A stretch of 64,000 nt of DNA from Patagioenas fasciata (lineage: Eukaryota > Chordata > Aves > Columbiformes > Columbidae). This document shows, in pieces, positions 38,227-49,173 of the stretch. A program made the translations under genes and the position numbers. The stretch covers positions 186,001-250,000 of the forward strand of contig NW_027288588.1 in NCBI RefSeq assembly GCF_037038585.1, in the 5' to 3' direction. The notes under the pieces are model-generated. The model saw nothing but the letters and a program-made list of their open reading frames with translations. It was not told the DNA's origin and ran no database searches. Each line of letters opens with the position of its first letter. The first letter of the stretch is position 1.

Positions 38227-39929
38227 TGCAACTTGTGGGGGTCAGGATTTGGGGTACAGGGTTTGGGGGTGCAGGGTTTAGTGGTGTAGGGTTTGGGGGT
38301 GCAGGTCTTGGGGAGGCAGAATTGGGGGTTCAGGTTTTTAGAGTTCAGGGATTTGGGGGTGCATATTTTGGGTGTTCAGGACCTGCGGGTGCAGGATTTG
38401 GGGATGTAGGTTTGGGGTGCAGGGCTTAGGGTTTCAGTACCTTGGGTTGAAGAGGTTTGGGGGGAAGGGTTGTGTACGGCAGGATTTGGGGGTGCAGGGC
38501 TTTGGGCTGAATGTTTGGGGGTGCAGGGTTCGCATGTTTAGGAACTGGGGGTGCAGAATTTGGGTTTGCAGGTTTGGGGAATTTTGCGGTAAAGGATTTG
38601 GGGTGCAGGGTTGGGGGACGCAGGATCTGAGGGTGCAGCGTTTGGGGTGCAGAGTTAGGGGCTGCAGGATCTGGGGTGCAGGGTTTGGGGGGCACTGTTT
38701 TGGGGGGAAGGATTTGCGAGATGCAGGGTTTAAGGGTTTAGAATTGGAGGTGTCGAATTTTGGGGTGCAGGAGGTGTGGGGTTTGGGGTTGCAGGATTTC
38801 GGGGAGAATGGTTTGGGGGCGCAAGACTTGAGGGTGCAGGGTTTGGGGGTTTGGGACATGGGGCTGGAGGATTTGGGGATGCAGGATTTGGGGTGCAGTG
38901 TGTGGGGGTGCAAGATCTTGGGGTGTACGAGCGTTGGGTGTGGGATTTGAAGGACAATGATTTGGGGGTGCAGGGATTGGGGGTGTAGGGTTTTGGGGTT
39001 GCTGCGTTTGGAGATTCGGGATGTGGAGGTCAAGGATTTAGGGGTACAAGGGCTGGTTGCAGGATTTGGGGTGCAGGGTTTGGTTGCAGGATTTGGGGTG
39101 CAGGGTTTGAAGTGCAGGGCTAAAGGGGGCAGGATTTGGAGGTGCAAGATTTGGTGGTCTGGGGTACTGGGCTGCAGGGTTTTGGGGTGCGGGATTTGGG
39201 GGTGCAGGTTCCATGTCTTTAGGAACTGGGCGGGGAGGGTTTCTTGGTGCGGACTTTTGAGTGCAAGTTTGAGGGGCCTTGATTTTGGGGTGCATGGTTT
39301 GGGGGGCAGGATTCCGGGTGTAAGGTTTTGAGGTGCAGGACTTGGGGGTGCAGGTTTCACGCGTTAAGGAACTGGGGCTGCAGAGGTTGGGGGTGCAGCG
39401 TTGTGGGCTGCAGGGTTGAAGGGTGCAGGATTTAGGGGTACAGGTTTTGGGGGTGCAGGAGCTGGGGGTGCAGGCTGTAGGGATCAGAATATGGGGGTAC
39501 AGGGTTCTGGGGTGCAGGATCTGGGTGAGCAGGCTGTTGGGGTACAGAATCTTGTAGTTCAGCGTTTAGAGGCAGGATTTGGGGGTGCAGGGCTTTGGGG
39601 TGAGGGGTCTGGGGTGAGGGGTTCAGGTGTTCAGCACCTGGGGGTGCAGGACCTGAGGGTTGGAGGATTTGGGGGTGCAGGGATTTGGGGGTGCAGGGAT
39701 ATGGGGTGCAACTTGTGGGGTGCAGGGTTTTGGGTATAGGGTTTTGGGGTGCAGAGTTTTGGGGGGGGGGATTGGGGGAGCAGGGTTTCAGGGTGCAAGG
39801 TTCAGTGGTGCAGGGTTCTGGGGGTGCAGGGTTTAGCGCCAGAATTGGGGGTGCAGGGTTTGGGATTGCAGGGTGTTGGGGGAAGGATCTGGGGGTACAA
39901 GATGTGGGGTAGCAGGGTTTTGGGGTGCA

Positions 39930-40095
39930 ACTTGTGGGGGCAGGATTTGGGGTCCAGGAGGTTGGGGGTGCAGGGTTTGGGGTGTAGGATTTAGTGGAGC
40001 AGGGACTGGGGGTGAAGGTCTTGTGGAGGCAGAATTGGGGGTGCAGGTCTTGGGGAGGCAGAATTGGGGGTGCAGATTTTGGCTGTTCAGGACCT
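39930..40095 (+). repeat. Inverted-repeat block c (left member)
   Basis: The sequence running from GGTGCAACTTGTGGGGGCAGG through GTCTTGTGGAGGCAGAATTG to GGCTGTTCAGGACCTGGG is matched in reverse complement at about 43630-43790. A diverged direct copy lies at 38226-38350. Confidence 0.75.
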
Positions 40096-40173
40096 GGGGG
40101 TGCAGGATTTGGGGATGTAGGTTTTGGGGGGTAGATTTTGGGGTGCTGGGTTCGGCACATGGGTCTGGAGGAT

Positions 40174-40815
40174 TTGGGGGTGCAGGGTTAAGGGGTTTAG
40201 GATTTTGGGGTGCACAGTTTAGGGTGCACGTTCTGGGCATGTATGATTTGAGAGTGCAGGACTTTGGGGTACAGGATTTGGGGTGCAGGCTTTTGGGGTC
40301 AGGATCTGGGGGTGCAGGGTGTTGGGGAGAAGGATTTGGGGGTGGAGCATTTTGAAGTGCAGGGTTTGGAGGAGGGAGGTTTTGGGGGTGAAAGATTTGG
40401 TGGTTCAGGTTTTGGGGTGCAGTGTTAAAAGGGTGGAGGATTAGGGGTGCAGGATTTGGGGGTGCACTGTTTGGGGGTGCAGGGTTTAGAAGTCAGGTCT
40501 AAGAGTGCAGCGTTTGGGGTGCAGGGGCTTGGGGGGAAAATTAAGGTTGCAGAGTGTGGGGTGCATAGGACTGGGGCTGCAGGATTTGGGGGTTCAGTGT
40601 TTAGGGCAGCACAACCTCGGGGTGCAGGGGTTTGCAGTGAAAGGTTTGGTAGGCAGGATTTGGGGTGCAGGATTCTGGGGTGCTGGGTTTGGGGTACAGG
40701 ATTTGGTGTTGCAGGGATGGGGTTGAAGGGCTTGGGTTTCCAGGCCTTTGAGGTGCAGGATTTGGAGGTGCAAGGTTTGGGAGGGAATTCTTTGGGGTGC
40801 AGGGTTTGGGGTTCC
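40174..40815 (+). repeat. Outer palindrome block (left member)
   Basis: Diagnostic pieces are GGGCATGTATGATTTGAGAG, AGAAGTCAGGTCTAAGAGTG and CAGTGTTTAGGGCAGCACAA. They appear in the same order as reverse complements at about 47030-47748. It is also a direct partial duplicate of 42135-42668, lacking about 150 bp of that block. Confidence 0.85.
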
Positions 40816-41199
40816 AGGAGGTGGGGGAAGGACCTTGGGGTGTAGGGTTTGGGGGGCAGGGTTTTGGGGGAAGGATTTAGGGGTGCAGGGTTTTGAAGTG
40901 CAGCGTTTCAGGGGGGCATGATTTTGGGGGTGCACGTGTGGGGGTCCAGGTTTGGGGGATGCAGAGTTTGTGAATGGAGGATTTTGGGGTGCTGGGTTTG
41001 GGGCTGCCTAATTTGGGGGTGCAGTGTTTGGGTGTTCAGGACCTGGGGTTGCTGCGTTTGGGAATGCAGGCTTTGGGGGTGCAGGGCTCAGGATTTGGGA
41101 GGGCAGGATGAGGGGGTGTAAGATTTCAGGGTTTAGGGGTGCAAAGTATGGTAGGGCTGAATTATAGGGGTGCAAAGTATGGTAGGGCTGAATTTAGGG

Positions 41200-41950
41200 G
41201 TGCAGGATTTGGTATTACAGGTTTTGGGGAATCATGGCTTGGGAGGAAGGATTTAGGGGTGCAGGGTTTCAAGATGCAGGATTTGGGGTGCAGTATTTGG
41301 GGTTGCAGGTTTGGGGGGTGCAAGTTGTGGGGCGGCAGGATATCGGGTACAGGGTTCTGGGCTGCAGGGTTTGGGGGTGCAGGATTTCAACGTGCAGGGT
41401 TCTGGGGTGCAGTATCTGGGGGTCCAGGGTTTGGCAGTGCATTGGCTTTGGGGGTTGAAGGATTTGGGGGTGCAGGGTTTAGGGATGCAGGATTTGGGGG
41501 TGCAGGATTCGGGGGTGCAGAGTTAGGGGGCAGGATTTTCAGTGCAGGGTTTCAGGGTACAGAACTTGGTGGTGCAGGATCTGGGGGTGCAGGTTTTCGG
41601 TGGGGAATTTGGGGGTGCAGGGTGTTGAGGAAGGATCTGAGGGTACAATATTTGGGCTTTAAGGGTTTAGGGGGGCAGGATCTGGCAGTGCAGAGTTTGG
41701 GGACAGGACCTGGGGGTGCAGCGATTGGGGTTACAGGTTCTGGGGGTGCAGGGTCGAGGGAATTATTTGAGGTGCAGGGTTATGAGAGTGCAGGATTTCT
41801 GGGTGCAGAGTTTGGGGTGCTGGGTATGGGGCAGCAGCATCTGGGGGTGCAGGTTTTGGGGGTTCATTCATTTGGGGGGAGGATCTGGGGGTGCAGGGTT
41901 TAAGGGTTCAGGATTTGGAGGTGTAGGGTTTTGGGGTACAGGGTTCTGGG
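41200..41950 (+). repeat. Middle palindrome block (left member)
   Basis: Pieces such as GGTATTACAGGTTTTGGGGA, TCATGGCTTGGGAGGAAGGA and GCATTGGCTTTGGGGG have reverse-complement counterparts in order within about 45330-45990 (for example TCCTTCCTCCCAAGCCATGA near 45774). Divergence is greater than in the inner block. Confidence 0.7.
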
Positions 41951-42134
41951 TTGAGGTTTTGGGGTGAAAGATTTGGGGATGCAGTGTTAAGGGGTGGAGG
42001 CTTAGAGGTGCAAGATTTGGGGGTGGAGAGTTTTCGTGTGTCTGATTTGGGGGTGCAGGGTCTGGGGGTGCAAGATCCTGGAATTCAGGATCTGGGGGTT
42101 CAGGATTTGGGGGTGTACAGTATGGGAGGGAAGG

Positions 42135-42668
42135 ATCTGGGGCTTCAGGATTTGGGGGTGCACTGTTTGGGGGTGCAGGGTTTAGAAGTCAGGTCTAAGA
42201 GTGCAGCGTTTGGGGTGCAGGGGCTTGGGGGGAAATTTAAGGTTGCAGAGTGTGGGGTGCACAGGACTGGGGCACAGGATTTGGGGGTGCGGGGTTTCAG
42301 GGTTCAGGATTTGGAGGTGTGGAGTTTTGGGGTGCAGGGGTTGGGAGTGCAGGGTGGTGGGGGTGAGAGATTTGGGTGCAGGATTTGGGGGTGCAGAGTC
42401 TTGGGAGTCAAGGATCCGGGTCTGCAGGATTTGGGGGTTCAGTGTTTAGGGCAGCACAATCTTGGGGTGCAGGGGTTTGCAGTGAAAGGTTTGGTAGGCA
42501 GGATTTGGGGTGCAGGATTCTGGGGTGCTGGGTTTGGGGTACAGGATTTGGTGTTGCAGGGATGGGGTTGAAGGGCTTGGGTTTCCAGGCCTTTGAGGTG
42601 CAGGATTTGGAGGTGCAAGGTTTGGGAGGGAATTCTTTGGGGTGCAGGGTTTGGGGGCAGGTTTAGGG
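42135..42668 (+). repeat. Inner palindrome arm, left
   Basis: Near-identical reverse complement of 43105-43641, including AGAATTCCCTCCCAAACCTT-type sequence and the stretch with GGTTTCCAGGCCTTTGAGG-like units. A ~30-45-bp piece around GGGGGGAAATTTAAGG (near 42230) is missing from the right arm. The arms are separated by about 436 bp. Confidence 0.92.
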
Positions 42669-42997
42669 GTGGAGGGTATAGGACGGAAAGATTTGGGAAT
42701 GCAGGGTTTGGGGTGCAGGTTTCGGGGTTCAGGAAGGTAGGGAGGGCAGGATTAGGGGGTGCAAGGTTTCAGTTGTAGGGTTTAGGGGTGCAGAGTTTGG
42801 TAGGGCCGAATTTGGGGGTGCAGGATCTGGGGTGCAGGGTTTGGGAAGACAGGATCGGGGGTGGAGGATTTGGGGGTGCAGGATTGAGGGGCAGGTTTTG
42901 GTGCAGGGCTTGGGGTCAGGATCTGGGGTGCAGGTTTGGGAAGAGTATTTTGGGGTGCAGGATTTTGGGTGCCGTGTCTGCGGGGCAGGTTTGGGGT

Positions 42998-43104
42998 GAT
43001 CACTGCTGATCCGCACACACTCGCTCTCTCTGGTATTCACCTCCACTCCGGCTCCTCCACCTCCCCACTGTTCTCTCCATCTCCTCTCTTCTCGTTGGCT
43101 ACAG
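42998..43104. other. Short non-repetitive spacer near the palindrome centre
   Basis: About 107 bp with neither G-rich nor C-rich units. It begins at GATCACTGCTGATCC, passes through a CT-rich stretch (CTGTTCTCTCCATCTCC) and ends at GTTGGCTACAG. Strand composition flips here from G-rich to C-rich on the plus strand. The pyrimidine tract followed by CTACAG resembles a splice acceptor, but no exon can be supported. Confidence 0.8.
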
Positions 43105-43641
43105 CCCCAAACCCTGCCCCCAAACCCTGCACCCCAAAGAATTCCCTCCCAAACCTTGCACCTCCAAATCCTGCACCTCAAAGGCCTGGAAACCCAAGCC
43201 CTTCAACCCCATCCCTGCAACACCAAATCCTGTACCCCAAACCCAGCACCCCAGAATCCTGCACCCCAAATCCTGCCTGCCAAACCTTTCACTGCAAACC
43301 CCTGCACCCCAAGATTGTGCTGCCCCAAACACTGAACCCCCAAATCCTGCAGCCCCAGATCCTTGCCTCCCAAAACTCTGCACCCCCAAATCCTGCACCC
43401 CAAATCTCTCACCCCCAAATCCTTCCCCCACCACCCTACACCCTCAGATCCTTCACCCCCATCCCCTGCACCCCAAAACTCCACACCTCCAAATCCTGAA
43501 CCCTGAAACCCTGCACCCCCAAATCCTGTGCCCCAGTCCTGTGCACCCCACACTCTGCACCCCAAACGCTGCACTCTTAGACCTGACTTCTAAACCCTGC
43601 ACCCCCAAACAGTGCACCCCCAAATCCTGAAGCCCCAGGTC
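43105..43641 (-). repeat. Inner palindrome arm, right
   Basis: Reverse-complement partner of 42135-42668. Sequence order is kept from GAATTCCCTCCCAAACC near 43139 to CCTGAAGCCCCAGGTCCTG near 43626. The two arms could in principle form a ~0.5-kb stem. Confidence 0.92.
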
Positions 43642-43790
43642 CTGAACACCCAAAATCTGCACCCCCAATTCTGCCTCCACAAGACCTTCACCCCCAGTCC
43701 CTGCTCCACAAATCCTACACCCCCAAACCCTGCACCCCCAACCTCCTGTACCCCAAATCCTGCCCCCACAAGTTGCACCCTAAAATCCTG
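43630..43790 (-). repeat. Inverted-repeat block c (right member)
   Basis: Reverse complement of about 39930-40095. It reads AATTCTGCCTCCACAAGACC and CCTGCCCCCACAAGTTGCAC in the expected order. Confidence 0.75.
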
Positions 43791-45329
43791 CACCCCAAAT
43801 CCTGTCCTACCCAACCCTTCAGCCCAAACCCCTTCACCCCAAGATCCTGCTGCCCTAAACCCTGCACCCCCACATCATCCCTCCCAGCCCTGCCCCCCAA
43901 ACCCTGTCCCCTAAAGCCTGACCCCGAAACCCTGCTCCCCAAAACCCTGCTACCCCAAACCTTGTACCCCTAGATCCTTCCCCACACCCTGCAATCCCAA
44001 ACCCTGCACCCCCAATTCTGTCTCCCCAAACCCTTCACCCTCAAACCCCACACCACTGAACCTTGCACCCTGAAACCCCGTACTCCACAAGTTGCACCCT
44101 AAAAGCCCGAAGCCCCAAAACCTGTACCCCCAGATCCTTCCCTCCCAAACCCGGCACCCTGAAATCCCTCACCCCAAAGCCCTGCACCCCCAAATCCTGC
44201 CCTACCGAACCTTGCACTACAAACCCCTACACCCCAAAATCCTGCACACTTAAACCCTGCAGCCCCACATCCCACCTAACCCTGCCCCCCAAATCCTTCC
44301 CCCTGACCCTGCACCCTGAAACCCTTCACCCCCAGATCATACACCCCCAAACCCTGCCCCCCGAAAGCATTCACCCCCTAACACTGCGCCCCCAAATCCT
44401 GGAACCCCAAACCTTGATTTCCCAAACCCTGCACCCCAAAACCCTGCACTTCCAAACCTTGCACCCCCTGATCCTGCACCCCAAAACCCAGCACCCCAGA
44501 CCCCTGCACACCTAAATTCTGCACCCCCAGGTCCTAAACATGTGAACCCTGCACCCACAAACCCTGCGCCCCGAATTCCTCCATCCCCACGTCATGAACC
44601 CCCAAACTCTGCTCCCCAAAATCCTGCACCCCCAAACCCTGCCCTTCTAGATCCTGCTCCCCAATACCCTGCACCCTCAGGTTCTGAACCCGCAAATCCT
44701 GCTCCCCCAACCCCTGCCCTACCAAACCCTTCAGCCCAAACCCTGCCCCCCCAGATCCTTCTCTCCCAAATCCTGCACCCCACATTGTGCTGTCCAAACT
44801 GTGCCCCCCGAGGTCCTGACCCTTCCAAACCTGCACCCCCAAATTCTGCCTCCCCAAGCCTGCACCCCCAAACCCTGTACTCCAAAATCCTGCACTCCCA
44901 AGCCCGGATCCCCCGAAATCCTGCCCACCCAGACCCTGCACCCCGAAATTCTGCCCCACACAAACTTACCCCCCCAGCCCTGATTGCCCTAATCCTGCAC
45001 CCCAGATCCTTGCCCCCAAACCCTTCACCCCAAACCTGGCATCCCAAACCCTGCACCCCAAATATCTCACCCCCAGATCCTTCCCCACTGCCTTTCACCC
45101 CCAGATCCTGACCCCCAAACCCCGCACCCCCAAATCCTTCACCCCAAAACCAATGCAACCCACACTGCGCAACGTTAAATTTCCCCCCAAACCCCTGCAC
45201 CCCAAACCCCTGATCTCCCAAACTCTGCACCCCAGAACCCCGCAGCCCCACATTCTGCCAACAAACCCCTACCCCCCAGGCTCTGCAGCCCTAAATCGTG
45301 CACCTCCTCATCCAGCCCCCCAAACAATG

Positions 45330-45990
45330 CACCCCCAGATCCTTCCTCAACACCCTGCACCCCAAATTCCCCACCCAAACCCCTGCACCCCCAAGTCCTG
45401 TACCCCAAAGCCCTGCACCAAAAATTCTGCCCCCCAACTCTGCACTCCCAAATCCTGCACCCCCACATCCTGCACCCTGAAACCCTGTGTCCCCCAGTCC
45501 TCCACCCCCAAAACCAATGCACCACCAAACCCTGCACCCCAAATCCCTGCAACCCCAAATCCCAACTAACCCTGCACCCCAAAATCCTCCACTCCAAAGC
45601 CCTGCACCTCCAGATCCTTTCCTCAAACCCTGAACACCTGAACCCTGCACCTCAAAACACTGCACCCCAAATCCTGACCCCCAGATAATGTCCCCAAAAC
45701 CCCTACATCTCCGATTCTTCCCCCTAAGCTCTGCACCCTTAAAACGTGCACCCCTAAATTCTGCACCCCCAAATCCTTCCTCCCAAGCCATGAACCCCTC
45801 AAACCTGTGATACCAAACCCTGCAACCCTGAACCCTGCGCCCCCAAACCCTGCACATCCCATAATCCTGTACCCCCAGATACTGCTCCCCAAAACCCTGC
45901 ACCCCCAAACTGTATACCCGAAATGCTGCCATCCCCAAACTCGCACCCCAAACCCTGCACCCTAAAATCAAGTCCTCCCCCAACTTGCAC
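45330..45990 (-). repeat. Middle palindrome block (right member)
   Basis: Inverted counterpart of about 41200-41950, recognised from ordered but diverged units (CCCCCAAACAATGCACCCCC, TTCCTCCCAAGCCATGAA). Boundaries are approximate. Confidence 0.65.
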
Positions 45991-47029
45991 TCAAAACGCT
46001 GCCCCCTAAGCTTTGCACCCCCAAATGCTGACCCCCAAACCCCGTGCCCCCAAATCCCACCACCCTAAATCCTTCCCCCTAATCAATGCACTTCCAAACC
46101 TTGCACCCCCAAATCCTCAACCCCGTGTCCTGAACTCCAAAACCCTGCACCCCCAATTCTGCCTCCCCAAACCCGGTACCCACGGGTTCTGCACCCCAAA
46201 CTCTGCACCCACAGGTTCTGAACCCCAAACTCCTGCTCCCCCAAGCCCTGCTGCCCAAACTCTGCACCCTCAATTCCCGCACTACCAAACCCTGCACCCC
46301 CAGATCCCTCACCCAGACCTGCACCCCAAATCTGGCCTCACCCAGCCCTGTGCCCCAAAACCCAAGATCCTGCTCGCCTACATCTTGAACACCCAAACCT
46401 TGCACCATCAGATTTTGCATCCTCAAATCCTGCACCCCAAAAGTATTCATGCCCAAATCCTGCACCCCCAGATCCTGCACCCCAAAACCTTCACTACAAA
46501 CCCTGCACCCTCCACCACCTTAGCACTGCATGCCCAAACCCTGCACCCCCAAATCCTGCACCCCAAATCCTGCTCCTTCAAACCCTTTGCCCCCAAATTT
46601 TACCCCCCTAGACCTGCACCCCCAAGCCTTTCTCCCTAAAACCCTACACCCCCAAATTCTGCACCCTAAACCCTGCACCCCCAGATCCTTCCTGCAAGAC
46701 TCTGCACCCCAAAATCGAGCACCCCAGATCCCGCACTTCACTGCATCCCTGAACCCCGAACCCTAAATCCTGCACCCAGATCCTGCAGCCCAAAGCGAGC
46801 ACCCTAAAATCAAGTCCCCCCAAAACCTGCACTGAAAATGCTGAACCCCAAATCCTGCCCCCCAGATCCTGCACCCTCAGATCCTCCTGCCAAAAACCCT
46901 GCACCCCAAACCCTGAACTCCCAAACTCTGCACCCAGAGCCCTGCACCCTCAAATCCTGCACCCCCAGTTCCTGAACACATGAACCCTGCACCCCCAAAC
47001 CTCACCCAAAAGTCCTGCACCCCCAAATC

Positions 47030-47748
47030 CTGCTCTACCAAACCCTTCAGTGCAGACCCCTGCACCCCAAGATTGTGCTGCCCTAAACACTGAACCCCCA
47101 AATCCTGCAGCCCCAGATCCTTGCCTCCCAAAACTCTGCACCCCCAAATCCTGCACCCCAAATCTCTCACCCCCAAATCCTTCCCCCACCACCCTGCAGC
47201 CTCAAATCCTTCACCCCATCCCCTGCACCCCAAAACTCCACACCTCCAAATCCTGAACCCTGAAACCCCGCACCCCCAAATCCTGTGCCCCAGTCCTGTG
47301 CACCCCACACTCTGCAACCTTAAATTTCCCCCCAAATCCCTGCACCCCAAACTCTGCACTCTTAGACCTGACTTCTAAACCCTGCACCCCCAACAGTGCA
47401 CCCCCAAATCCTGAAGCCCCAGATCCTTCCCTCCCATACCCTGCAGCCCCAAATCCTGAACCCCACAAATCCTGCACCACTAATCCTCCACGTCCTTAAC
47501 ACTGCACCCCCAAAACCAGCACCACCAAATCCTTCACCCCCAAAACCTCCCTCCTCCAAACCCTGCACTTCAAAATGCTGCACCCCCAAATCCTTCTCCC
47601 CAACCCCTGCACCCCCAGATCCTGACCCCAAAACCCTGCACCCCAAATCCTGTACCCCAAAGCCCTGCACTCTCAAATCATACATGCCCAGAACGTGCAC
47701 CCTAAACTGTGCACCCCAAAATCCTAAACCCCTTAACCCTGCACCCCC
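47030..47748 (-). repeat. Outer palindrome block (right member)
   Basis: Inverted counterpart of about 40174-40815, and a direct relative of 43105-43641. It keeps the AACCTTAAATTTCCCCCCAA piece that 43105-43641 lacks. It reads AAATCATACATGCCCAGAAC near 47674 and CCTAAACCCCTTAACCCTGC near 47723. Confidence 0.85.
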
Positions 47749-47975
47749 AAAACCTGTACCCCAGATCCTTCCCCCCCATAACTGGCACCCTGAAATCCCT
47801 CACCCCAAATCCCTGCACCCTCAAATCCTCCAGCCCACAAGTCCTGCACCCCCAGGTCTTGAACACCTGAACCCTGCAGACCCAAATGCTGCACCCAGAA
47901 CTCTTGGTGCCCAAATCCCTGCACCCAAAAGTCTGTCTCCCGAACCTTCACACCAAAGCCCTGCACCCCAATATC

Positions 47976-48027
47976 CAAAAGCATCCCCTTGGGACTGGCC
48001 CAGATGCTCCGTGCATCCTTGGCATAG
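47976..48027. other. Short unique segment between repeat families
   Basis: About 50 bp (from AATATCCAAAAGCATCCCC to GCATCCTTGGCATAGAG) outside the repeat units on either side. No gene or known motif was recognised. Confidence 0.6.
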
Positions 48028-48127
48028 AGCACCATCATCATCCAACCACCATCATCATCCAACCACCACCATCATCATCCAACCACCACCATCATCATCC
48101 AACCACCATCATCATCATCCAACCAAC
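48028..48127. repeat. CCA/TCA-rich tandem repeat
   Basis: About six units of ACCACCATCATCATCCA type, 16-19 bp each, varying in the number of ATC and ACC triplets. It runs into the following repeat through CCAACCAACCAATCC. Confidence 0.9.
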
Positions 48128-48333
48128 CAATCCTGAACCCAACCAGTGACCCCATCACCCAATCAGTGACTCCACAACCCAACCAATGACCCCATCATTC
48201 AACCAATGACCCCATCACCCAATCAGTGACCCCATGACCCAACCAATGACCCCATCATTCAACCAATGACCCCATTATTCAACTAATGACCCCATCACCC
48301 AACCAGTGACTCCATGACCCAACCAATGACCCC
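48128..48333. repeat. Second 20-bp tandem repeat (AACCAATGACCCCATCACCC)
   Basis: About ten copies of a 20-bp unit with variants CAATCAGTGACTCCAC, CATCATTC and CATGACCC. It shares only its length with the 1-38170 satellite; the sequences are unrelated. The last copy ends in CAATGACCCC directly before the retroviral sequence. Confidence 0.93.
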
Positions 48334-48339
48334 AGGGAC

Positions 48340-49173
48340 CACAGTGCTACCATCTGCCATGGGCTGATCCAGACCACGCTGGAGCAAGGTGAAGCTCCAG
48401 AACACTTGCAGTATATTGATGACATCATCGTATGGGGCGACACAGCGAAAGAAGTCTTCAAAAAAAGTGAGAGAATAATTCAGATTATTTGGGATGCTGG
48501 TTTTGCCATAAAACGAAGCAAGGTCAAGGGACATGCACGGGAGATCCAGTTTTTAGGAATAAAATGGCAAGATGGCCGTCGTCAGATCCCAATGGAGGTG
48601 ATCAACAAAACTACAGCAATGTCTCCACCTACTAATAAAAAGGAGACACAGACTTTCTTGGGCGTTGTAGGTTTTTGGAGAATGCACATTCCTGACTACA
48701 GCCACATTGGGAGCCTCTCTATCGAGTGACTCGTAAAAAAGAACCAATTTGAGTGGGGCCCTGAACAACGCCAAGCCTTTGAACAAATGAAGCGTGAGAT
48801 AACTCATGCGGTGGCCCTTGGACCAGTTCGAACTGGACTAGATGTTAAAAATGTGCTCTACACCGCAGCCGGAGATAATGGACTTACCTGGAGCCTCTGG
48901 CAGAAAGCACCAGGAGAAACCCGAGGTCGACCCTTAGGTTTTTGGAGTCGAGGATACAAAGGATCTGAGGCCAACTGTACTGCAACTGAAAAGGAGATAC
49001 TGGCAGCATATGAAGGAGTTGGAGCTGCTTCAGAAGTGATGGGCACTGAAGCACAGCTCCTCCTGGTACCTCGACTGCCGGTGCTGAGCTGGGTGTTCAA
49101 AGGGACGGTTCCCTCTCCACATCATGCAGCCGAAGTTACATGGAGTAAATGGATTGCACTGATCACGCAATGA
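48340..49173 (+). pseudogene. Reverse transcriptase C-terminal part and connection region
   Basis: The reading frame enters from the left junction. It shows the YIDD active-site box at 48412-48423, followed by palm/thumb sequence that includes an FLGIKW-like patch near 48550, and then a PPT(N)KKE.Q.FLG.VGFWR-like patch (48628-48681) typical of the start of the thumb/connection in ERV-L-type polymerases. The fingers and the first catalytic Asp are missing because the element is truncated. Frame 1 resumes after the TGA at 48727 and continues through a GRPLGFWS-like patch near 48922 to the TGA at 49171. In a working virus this enzyme copies genomic RNA to DNA; this fragment cannot. Confidence 0.88.

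Larger units (their letters stand above)
38227..42997 (+). repeat. G-rich minisatellite, left arm (GGGTGCAGGATTTGGG family)
   Basis: Irregular tandem repeat of 14-20-bp units of the form GGGGTGCAGGATTTGGGG, with common variants GGGTTTTGGGGTGCAG, AGGATCTGGGGGTGCAG and TTCAGGACCTGGGG. The plus strand is overwhelmingly G and T. Short glycine/leucine/valine-rich open frames here are by-products of the repeat. It contains a G10 run at 39761-39770 and a tandem duplication of a ~30-bp unit (AAAGTATGGTAGGGCTGAAT) at 41145-41200. No gene is seen. Confidence 0.93.
43105..47975 (-). repeat. C-rich (inverted) minisatellite, right arm
   Basis: The same family as 38227-42997 but read on the minus strand: plus-strand units are CCCCAAATCCTGCACCCC, CCCCAGATCCTTCCC and CCCTGAACCCTGCACC. 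Proline-rich open frames here are repeat artefacts. No gene is seen. Confidence 0.93.

Noticed and set aside
38227..42997. Interstitial telomere repeats, because TTTAGGG-like pieces occur.
   Set aside because: They are isolated variants of the GGGTTTAGGGGTGCAG unit, not tandem TTAGGG.
38372..48136. Gly/Leu/Val-rich plus-strand and Pro-rich minus-strand frames in the G-rich block, collagen-like or proline-rich at first sight.
   Set aside because: They mirror the minisatellite unit, appear in several frames and both strands, and lack any non-repeat domain.
48128..48333. Possible CRISPR array.
   Set aside because: Units are contiguous with no spacers, and the context is eukaryotic.
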